Positions 1 to 3,920 of a stretch of DNA of 5,605 nucleotides are shown in pieces. Positions within the stretch are counted from its first letter, which is position 1. Every line of letters begins with the position of its first letter. Source of the DNA: Actinomycetes bacterium (GTDB taxonomy: Bacteria > Actinomycetota > Actinomycetes > Actinomycetales > Cellulomonadaceae); assembly GCA_023389455.1 (NCBI GenBank), contig JAEWEJ010000262.1, forward strand, positions 1 to 5,605, read 5' to 3'. Both the position numbers and the translations under genes were made by a program. Under the pieces are notes generated by a model that did no database searches, was not told where the DNA came from, and saw only the letters and a program-made list of their open reading frames with translations.

Positions 1-1
1 G

Positions 2-118
2 GCCGCGACGGTGCTGCTCACGGCTCTGCTCGCCGCCCTCGCGACGTCGGTGGACGTCGGGCGTGCCCACCGGCGCCATGCGCCGACCGGCCGCCGCCGC
101 GCGGCGCTCGAGGCGTGA
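2..118 (+). CDS. C-terminal end of a membrane protein (partial, 5' end outside window)
   Basis: One frame is open from the left edge to a TGA at 116-118 and gives 38 residues. It begins with a hydrophobic stretch (AATVLLTALLAALATSV), followed by a strongly basic, hydrophilic tail rich in Arg and His that ends ALEA. This is the pattern of a last transmembrane helix with a cytoplasmic, positively charged C-terminus. Third codon positions are almost all G or C, as in the real genes here. The gene lies on the same strand as copC but 201 bases upstream, with hairpin-forming repeats between, so it is probably a separate transcription unit. Genes for YcnI-like, PCu(A)C-like or other membrane-anchored copper proteins often sit near copC, but too little is visible to assign a family. 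Confidence 0.6.
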   Translation, partial: AATVLLTALLAALATSVDVGRAHRRHAPTGRRRAALEA

Positions 119-134
119 CGGTGCCACCGGCGCC

Positions 135-223
135 CGCCCTGCCGGAGCCGCCCCACGGGCCTCGCTCCGCTGTCGCCCTGCCGGAGCCGCCCCACGGGCC
201 TCGCTCCGCCGCCGCCCCGCCGG
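135..223. repeat. 39-bp-period tandem repeat, two perfect units plus a partial third
   Basis: The 36 bases at 135-170 recur without a mismatch at 174-209, offset by exactly 39 bases. A shorter, degenerate third unit starts in register at about 213 and loses similarity after 223. Each full unit contains a nested inverted repeat (outer arms CGGAGC/GCTCCG, inner arms GCCC/GGGC around a CAC loop). The repeat lies wholly in the spacer between the upstream gene and copC. One reading frame through it stays open because 39 is divisible by three, but that frame runs into copC in another frame and is not a credible gene. Confidence 0.85.
143..208. terminator. Tandem hairpins downstream of the upstream gene, possible terminator
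   Basis: Two identical stem-loops lie at 143-169 and 182-208. In each, the outer 6-bp stem CGGAGC/GCTCCG encloses an inner 4-bp stem GCCC/GGGC with a CAC loop, separated by an asymmetric internal loop (C against CTC). The first starts 25 bases after the TGA of the upstream gene, which is a natural place for a terminator. There is no T-tract, so a classical intrinsic terminator is not shown. In high-GC actinobacteria, hairpins without U-tails are often proposed as terminators or 3'-end stabilisers. Because the elements are also upstream of copC, a role in its leader is an alternative. Confidence 0.35.
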
Positions 224-304
224 CCCCTGCCCGTCCGGCGCCCCGCGCAGCGGGTTCGTCCCCGATGGTGCGTCCGTGATGGGATCGGGGCGCAGCCGTC
301 CCCC

Positions 305-311
305 AGGAAGG
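305..311 (+). promoter_or_regulatory. Ribosome binding site that sets the copC start at 320
   Basis: AGGAAGG at 305-311 is a strong match to the anti-Shine-Dalgarno complement. It lies 8 bases before the GTG at 320, which is ideal spacing. The in-frame GTG at 311 overlaps this motif and has no usable ribosome binding site, so 320 is preferred. Confidence 0.75.
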
Positions 312-319
312 TGGTCCTC

Positions 320-1024
320 GTGCCGTCCGTCCCGACCCCCCGTGCGCGTGCCGCACGCCGGACCGGTGTCCTCGCGCTCCTCGCGCTCGTGCTGGGCGTG
401 CTGTCCGCTCCGCCGGCCGCCGCGCACAACACGCTGCGGTCCACCGACCCCGCCGACGGCTCGACCGTCGCCACCGCCCCCGCGCAGGTGACGCTGACGT
501 TCGACCAGCCCGCCATGGACCTCGGGACGCAGATCGTGGTCACCGGGCCGGACGGGGTGGTCGTCAGCGAGGGGCCCGTGCAGCTCGTCGACGTGTCCGT
601 CGTGCAGCCGCTCGCCGTCGCGCTGCCCGCCGGGGCGTACACCGTGGACTGGCGCGTGACGTCCGCGGACGGCCACCCGCTGTCGGGGGCGTTCACGTTC
701 ACGACGACCGAGGCGGTCGGGGCGCCCGCGCCCGCCGACGGGCCCACCGCGCCGGCCGAGCCCACGCAGGAGCCAGCCGCGTCGGCCGAGCCGAGCGAGG
801 AGGAGGCCGACCCCGCCGACGACACCGCGACCGTCACGGTGATGCCGATCAGCGCGCCGGCCGACGAGGGCGTCCCCGCGTGGGTGTGGGTGCTGCTGGG
901 TGCCGGTGTCGTCGCGCTGCTGGTCGGCGTGGGGCTGGTCGTGGCGCGTCGTCGCGCGGCGGACGCGGAGGGTTCCGCCGCCGTCCCGGACGACCGGCAG
1001 GACGGGCCGACGCCCTCGCGCTGA
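320..1024 (+). CDS. copC: CopC-family copper-binding protein with C-terminal membrane anchor
   Basis: Exported copper-binding protein of 234 residues. A basic N-terminus (RARAARR) and a hydrophobic core (about 17-30) lead to PPAAA, with predicted cleavage before His36, so the mature protein starts HNTLRSTDPADGS. In characterised CopC proteins the mature N-terminal His, an Asp/Glu at 27 and a DxH pair near 83/85 form the Cu(II) site. Here the mature protein has His1, Asp27 (in LTFDQPAMD), and Asp82 and His84 (in SADGHPLSG), so the site looks intact. The Met-rich Cu(I) site of Pseudomonas CopC is not seen, which suggests the Cu(II)-only type. A Pro/Ala/Glu linker (about 131-173) joins the beta-sandwich domain to one transmembrane helix (about 185-209) and a basic cytoplasmic tail. 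The next gene, copD, starts 16 bases later. The start is chosen from the AGGAAGG motif. Confident family call; whether it serves uptake or tolerance is inference. Confidence 0.93.
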   Translation: MPSVPTPRARAARRTGVLALLALVLGVLSAPPAAAHNTLRSTDPADGSTVATAPAQVTLTFDQPAMDLGTQIVVTGPDGVVVSEGPVQLVDVSVVQPLAVALPAGAYTVDWRVTSADGHPLSGAFTFTTTEAVGAPAPADGPTAPAEPTQEPAASAEPSEEEADPADDTATVTVMPISAPADEGVPAWVWVLLGAGVVALLVGVGLVVARRRAADAEGSAAVPDDRQDGPTPSR

Positions 1025-1028
1025 CGCC

Positions 1029-1041
1029 TAGGCTGTCCCGG
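1029..1041 (+). promoter_or_regulatory. Candidate leaderless promoter (-10 TAGGCT) at the copD start
   Basis: TAGGCT at 1029-1034 fits the actinobacterial -10 consensus TANNNT and ends 6 bases before the GTG at 1041. That is where transcription would begin, so the mRNA would start at the first codon. No Shine-Dalgarno motif precedes this GTG, which agrees with leaderless translation. The -35 position (around 1006-1011, GCCGAC) is only a weak match. The box sits in the 16-base gap between copC and copD. Confidence 0.5.
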
Positions 1042-3071
1042 TGGACGAGCGTGTGAACCCGGTGCCCCGCGGCGCACTCGGTGTGACCGCGGCCGCGGGT
1101 GCGGTCGCGGTCCTGGCCGGCGTGGCCTTCACGGGCAGCGCCGCGGCGGTCGCGCTCGGTGACCCGGGTGCGCTGGTGCGGTGGGGGCTGCCGGTCGTCG
1201 AGACGCTCACCGAGCTCGCGGCGTCGCTGACCGTCGGGGCGCTGCTGCTCGCGGTGTGCGTGCTCCCGCGCCGGACCGCGCAACCCGTCGCCCCGGCGCC
1301 GGGCGGGACCGCCGCGGACGGGTCGGCGTACCCCCGCAGCCTCGTGCTGGCGGGCGTCGCCGCGGCCGCGTGGACCGTGCTGTCGGTCGTGCACCTGGTC
1401 CTCGCGTACGCGTCGGTGGCCGGGTCCTCGCTCACCGCGCCGTCGTTCGGTGACGAGCTCGCGCTGTTCGTCACCCAGATCGACCTGGGCCGCACGCTGC
1501 TGTCGGTGACGACGGTGGCGGCCGTCGTCACCGCTCTGGCCCTGGTCGTCGCGACGCCCACCGGCGCGGCGTGGGCGGCGGGGCTGTCCCTGGTCGCGCT
1601 GTGGCAGCTGGGGCAGACGGGCCACGCCGCCGGTGCTGCGAGCCACGACCTGGCCACGTCCGCGATGGTGCTGCACCTGGTCAGCGCCGCGGTGTGGATC
1701 GGGGCGCTGGCCGCGCTCGCGGTCCTCGTGCGCCGCCTCGGCAGCGACGTCGTGCCCGCGGTGTCCCGGTTCTCCGTCGTGGCGGGGTGGTGCGTGGCGG
1801 GCGTCGCGATCTCGGGCGTCGTCAACAGCGTCCTGCGCCTCGGCGGCTGGGAGGGCCTGCAGACGCGGTACGGCGTGCTCCTCGTGGTGAAGATCCTGCT
1901 GTTCGGTGCGCTCGCGCTGCTGGGCCTGGCGCACCGCCGCGCGACGATCCCGCGGCTCACCGGTCCGCGCGGCGGCCTGCTGTTCTGGCGCGTGGTGCTC
2001 GTCGAGCTCGCCGTCATGGGTGCCGTCTCGGGCGTCGCGGTGGCGCTGGGCTCGTCGCCGCCGCCGGTGCCGGAGGCGCCCGTGGCCGACACGTCCCCGG
2101 CCTTCGTGCTGACCGGCCACCGGCTGCCCCCCGAGCCCACCGCCCTGCGCTGGCTCACCGAGTGGCGCTGGGACGTGCTCATGGCCTGCGCGGCGGCGGC
2201 CGGGATCGTGGTGTACCTGCGCTGGGTGCGCCGGCTGCACCGCCGCGGCGACGCGTGGTCGTGGGTGCGCACGGCCTCCTGGGTCGTCGGCATGCTGCTC
2301 TTCGCGTGGACGACGTCCGGCGGCCCGGCCGTCTACGGGCACGTCCTGTTCAGCGCTCACATGATCCAGCACATGGTGCTGGTCATGGTGGTGCCGCTGT
2401 TCGTCGCCCTGTCGGCACCCGTCACGCTGCTGCTGCGCGCCGTGCCCGCGCGCGCCACCACGCTGCGGGGCGACGCCTCGCGCGGGCCCCGCGAGTGGGT
2501 GCTGACGCTCGTGCACAGCCACGTCGGCCGGTTCTTCGCGCACCCGGTCGTGGCCGCGATCAACTTCGCCGGGTCGATGGTGCTCTTCTACTACTCGGGC
2601 CTGTTCGAGTGGTCGCTGCGCTCCCCGGTGGGCCACCTGGCGATGGTCGTCCACTTCACGCTGGCGGGGTACCTGTTCGTCAACGCGCTGGCGGGCATCG
2701 ACCCGGGCCCGACACGGCCGCCGTACCCGATGCGCCTGCTCCTGCTCTTCGCGACCATGGCGTTCCACGCGTTCTTCGGCGTCGCGCTCGTCGGTGGCGA
2801 GGGCCTGCTCGTGGCCGACTGGTTCGGCCTGACGGGCCGCCCGTGGGGGGACTCCGCGATCCGCGACCAGCAGATCGGCGGGTCGATCGCCTGGGGCATC
2901 GGGGAGATCCCGACGCTCGCGCTCGCGGTCGTCGTGGCCGTGCAGTGGACGCGCGACGACGAGCGCACGGCGCGCCGCCGGGACCGTCGGGTCGACCGCG
3001 ACGGGGACACCGAGATGGACGAGTACAACGCGATGCTCGCGCGCATGGCCGAGGGCGACACGCGCCGCTGA
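1041..3071 (+). CDS. copD: CopD-CtaG fusion: copper transport / cytochrome oxidase assembly membrane protein
   Basis: Polytopic membrane protein of 676 residues with about 15-16 hydrophobic segments. The N-terminal half (about 1-340) is a CopD-type domain. It has a histidine set at 195, 202 and 212 around GQTGHAAGAASHDL and the HLVSAAVWIGALAAL helix, as in CopD/YcnJ proteins that move copper across the membrane. The C-terminal half (about 370-640) is a caa3-type CtaG domain, with HVLFSAHMIQHMVLVMVVPLF (His434, His440, His444), FYYSGLFEW, a helix with His532 and His538, and AFHAFFGVAL with His576. CtaG-family proteins support assembly of cytochrome c oxidase copper centres. The tail is hydrophilic and basic and ends near DEYNAMLARMAEG. 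Such fusions are common in actinobacteria, so the length is normal. It follows copC by 16 bases and probably receives copper from it. The start GTG at 1041 is chosen for its -10 box; the GTGs at 1053 and 1062 are alternatives. Confidence 0.92.
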   Translation: MDERVNPVPRGALGVTAAAGAVAVLAGVAFTGSAAAVALGDPGALVRWGLPVVETLTELAASLTVGALLLAVCVLPRRTAQPVAPAPGGTAADGSAYPRSLVLAGVAAAAWTVLSVVHLVLAYASVAGSSLTAPSFGDELALFVTQIDLGRTLLSVTTVAAVVTALALVVATPTGAAWAAGLSLVALWQLGQTGHAAGAASHDLATSAMVLHLVSAAVWIGALAALAVLVRRLGSDVVPAVSRFSVVAGWCVAGVAISGVVNSVLRLGGWEGLQTRYGVLLVVKILLFGALALLGLAHRRATIPRLTGPRGGLLFWRVVLVELAVMGAVSGVAVALGSSPPPVPEAPVADTSPAFVLTGHRLPPEPTALRWLTEWRWDVLMACAAAAGIVVYLRWVRRLHRRGDAWSWVRTASWVVGMLLFAWTTSGGPAVYGHVLFSAHMIQHMVLVMVVPLFVALSAPVTLLLRAVPARATTLRGDASRGPREWVLTLVHSHVGRFFAHPVVAAINFAGSMVLFYYSGLFEWSLRSPVGHLAMVVHFTLAGYLFVNALAGIDPGPTRPPYPMRLLLLFATMAFHAFFGVALVGGEGLLVADWFGLTGRPWGDSAIRDQQIGGSIAWGIGEIPTLALAVVVAVQWTRDDERTARRRDRRVDRDGDTEMDEYNAMLARMAEGDTRR

Positions 3072-3137
3072 GGCCCGTCGCGGCCGCGGCACCGGACCTG
3101 CGAGGACGTCGTGACCCCGCGACGTCGGCGAGGCGTC

Positions 3138-3155
3138 ACACGGTGGTCACCGTGT
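3138..3155. promoter_or_regulatory. Inverted repeat between copD and the small early-set gene
   Basis: ACACGGTG-GT-CACCGTGT is a perfect inverted repeat with 8-bp arms and a 2-bp centre, 66 bases after the copD stop and 67 before the next start. As RNA it folds into a 7-bp stem with a GGUC loop and could extend past one mismatch. It could be a terminator for copC-copD (no T-tract is present) or an operator for the downstream gene. Three GACGTC palindromes (3105-3110, 3121-3126, 3160-3165) surround it. No clear -10 box is visible in this 151-base spacer. Confidence 0.45.
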
Positions 3156-3205
3156 CGCGGACGTCCCGGAAACATGGGCCCGCGACGATGCACCCGTCCC
3201 CCACC

Positions 3206-3214
3206 GAAGGAAGG
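3206..3214 (+). promoter_or_regulatory. Ribosome binding site that sets the start at 3223
   Basis: GAAGGAAGG lies 8 bases before the GTG at 3223. The in-frame GTG at 3214 overlaps the motif, so it cannot use it. The protein from 3223 begins MLKKS, as I recall for small actinobacterial early-set proteins. Confidence 0.75.
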
Positions 3215-3222
3215 TGCCGCCG

Positions 3223-3504
3223 GTGCTCAAGAAGTCCCGTTCCGCCAGGTCCGCCACGTGCACGCTGACGTTCGCCCTGCCGTCCGCCGCCCTCGACGGT
3301 CCGGTGAGCGTGGTCGGCACGTTCAACGACTGGACGCCGGGCGCGCACCCGCTGCGCCGCCGCTCCAACGGCACGGCCAGCGCGTCGGTCGTGGTGCCGG
3401 CGGGGTCGACGGTCCGGTTCCGGTACCTGGGCACCCAGGGCCGGTGGTTCGACGACGCCGACGCCGACGAGATCACCGCGGAGGGCTCGGTGGTCCGCGC
3501 CTGA
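3223..3504 (+). CDS. Small stand-alone early-set (CBM48/isoamylase N-terminal-like) domain protein
   Basis: Protein of 93 residues with no signal peptide or membrane segment, so probably cytoplasmic. A basic start (MLKKSRSARS) is followed by beta-strand-like segments CTLTFALP, then VSVVGTFNDWTPGAHPLRRR (29-47), ASVVVPAGSTVRFRYLG (54-70) and an acidic end with RWFDDADADEI (74-84). The G-x-FNDW motif followed by a hydrophobic/basic strand and a F-R-Y-L strand is the signature of the early-set domain found in front of glycogen branching and debranching enzymes and in AMPK beta subunits, where it binds alpha-glucan. Here there is no catalytic domain. Free-standing proteins of this kind exist in actinobacteria and usually lack an assigned function; glucan binding is an inference. 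It lies 151 bases after copD with its own ribosome binding site, so a link to copper is not implied. Confidence 0.85.
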   Translation: MLKKSRSARSATCTLTFALPSAALDGPVSVVGTFNDWTPGAHPLRRRSNGTASASVVVPAGSTVRFRYLGTQGRWFDDADADEITAEGSVVRA

Positions 3505-3516
3505 CGCAGGGCGCGG
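3495..3516 (+). terminator. Hairpin enclosing the stop codon of the early-set gene
   Basis: CCGCGCC (3495-3501) pairs perfectly with GGCGCGG (3510-3516). The 8-base loop at 3502-3509 begins with the TGA stop codon itself. There is no T-tract, so it is at best a candidate 3'-end structure. In sequence this GC-rich, 7-bp arms can arise by chance. Confidence 0.3.
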
Positions 3517-3655
3517 CAGGACCTGTCGCACGGCGGCGTACCGCGCGGTGTCGCCCGGCGGCGCACCGGTCGGCGTCGCTCTGTGTCGCGCCGCCCGACG
3601 TGGTCCGTCGACCCCGGGCGTCGTGCAGATCACCTCGGTCAAGCGCAGCCCTGGT

Positions 3656-3698
3656 CCGGGGTGGCCCGCGGCGGACCCGCGCCGCGGGACGTCCCCGG
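3656..3698. terminator. Strong nested stem-loop, candidate terminator
   Basis: The outer arms CCGGGG (3656-3661) and CCCCGG (3693-3698) flank the inner arms CCCGCGG (3665-3671) and CCGCGGG (3682-3688). The loop has 10 bases and a small internal loop separates the two stems. Together they give 13 perfect base pairs, nearly all G-C. The sequence after it (GCGTTCTTGG, 3705-3714) has a few T residues but no true T-run. It lies 152 bases after the early-set stop, far for a simple terminator, so a structured RNA or chance pairing in GC-rich DNA remain possible. Confidence 0.35.
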
Positions 3699-3816
3699 CG
3701 CGAGGCGTTCTTGGTCGCTCGTCCACCAGCGTGATGGACGCCGTTGGGGTGGCCGTGGGGTCCGCTTGCCACGGCCCGGGCGGGGCGTCTCGCAGGACGC
3801 GCCGTCCGGGTGAAAA

Positions 3817-3831
3817 CCGCTGGTCAAGCGG
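3817..3831. promoter_or_regulatory. Inverted repeat over the -35 region
   Basis: CCGCT-GGTCA-AGCGG has perfect 5-bp arms and a 5-base centre. It covers the proposed -35 box and ends one base before the larger palindrome at 3833-3848. It may be a second operator half or a chance repeat. Confidence 0.3.
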
Positions 3832-3848
3832 AATCGTATCGATACGAT
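3821..3848 (+). promoter_or_regulatory. Probable promoter of the MATE gene
   Basis: TACGAT at 3843-3848 fits the TANNNT -10 consensus. TGGTCA at 3821-3826 matches TTGACA at four of six positions with a 16-base spacer. Transcription would start near 3855, giving a leader of about 65 bases before the ATG at 3921. This is the most AT-rich point in the intergenic region. Confidence 0.5.
3833..3848. promoter_or_regulatory. Perfect 16-bp palindrome, probable repressor operator
   Basis: ATCGTATCGATACGAT is its own reverse complement over all 16 bases and is AT-rich in a very GC-rich window. Its right half is the proposed -10 box TACGAT of the MATE gene, so a dimeric repressor bound here would block transcription. 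Symmetric operators over the -10 of efflux-pump genes are typical of TetR- or MarR-family regulation. No regulator gene lies in the window, so which family binds is unknown. Confidence 0.6.
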
Positions 3849-3910
3849 GAGGCCCTGACGCGACCCGGCACGACCGACCACCGCGCACTGCCCCAGCCGT
3901 ACCGAAGCGC

Positions 3911-3914
3911 GGAG
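3911..3914 (+). promoter_or_regulatory. Ribosome binding site of the MATE gene
   Basis: GGAG lies 6 bases before the ATG at 3921. It supports that start over the in-frame upstream GTG at 3744, which would add 59 residues of unrelated, non-membrane sequence across the promoter. Confidence 0.65.
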
Positions 3915-3920
3915 TCCCTC

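Larger units (their letters stand above)
3505..3920. other. 416-base spacer without a convincing gene
   Basis: Neither strand shows a reading frame with the strong third-position G/C bias of the neighbouring genes, a good ribosome binding site and a recognisable protein. The longest + frame (GTG at 3548 to TGA at 3850) starts with fair codon use but decays into atypical codons and runs through the promoter region of the next gene. The spacer holds a nested GC-rich stem-loop (3656-3698), an inverted repeat (3817-3831), an AT-rich palindrome (3833-3848) and the leader of the MATE gene. The right end (3811-3850) is distinctly richer in A and T than the rest. Confidence 0.6.

Noticed and set aside
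119..304. Promoter for copC
   Set aside because: A promoter is expected here, but I could not find a -35/-10 pair with acceptable spacing (no TANNNT box), so none is annotated.
63..491. Open + strand frame of 142 residues with a 13-residue repeat (PAGAAPRASLR-type)
   Set aside because: It is created by the 39-bp DNA repeat, whose length keeps the frame open, and it runs into copC in another frame. The Arg/Pro/Ala-rich product is typical of a shadow frame in GC-rich DNA.
1026..1033. GCCTAGGC palindrome as a CsoR-type copper operator
   Set aside because: Only 8 bp, without the longer GC-tract dyad that CsoR sites show. It is better explained as part of the -10 box TAGGCT. No CsoR-like site was seen upstream of copC either.
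849..3092. Very long - strand frame (747 residues) opposite copD
   Set aside because: The product is Arg/His/Gln/Glu-rich low-complexity sequence of the kind made by antisense reading of GC-rich genes. The + strand encodes recognisable CopD and CtaG domains over the same bases.
3548..3850. Possible 100-residue + strand gene in the spacer
   Set aside because: Codon use drifts to atypical codons in the second half, there is no good ribosome binding site, no recognisable protein, and it overlaps the palindrome and promoter of the MATE gene.
3847..3858. Three-codon upstream open frame ATG AGG CCC TGA before the MATE gene
   Set aside because: It overlaps the proposed -10 box, so it would lie before the transcription start and not be in the mRNA.
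3136..3888. Possible 250-residue - strand gene spanning the spacer and the early-set gene
   Set aside because: It covers the early-set gene, which has a clear motif and ribosome binding site on the + strand, and the product is low-complexity with no recognisable domain.
3505..3920. tRNA or CRISPR array in the spacer
   Set aside because: No cloverleaf with a T-loop GTTCRA-type motif and no regularly spaced repeats were found.
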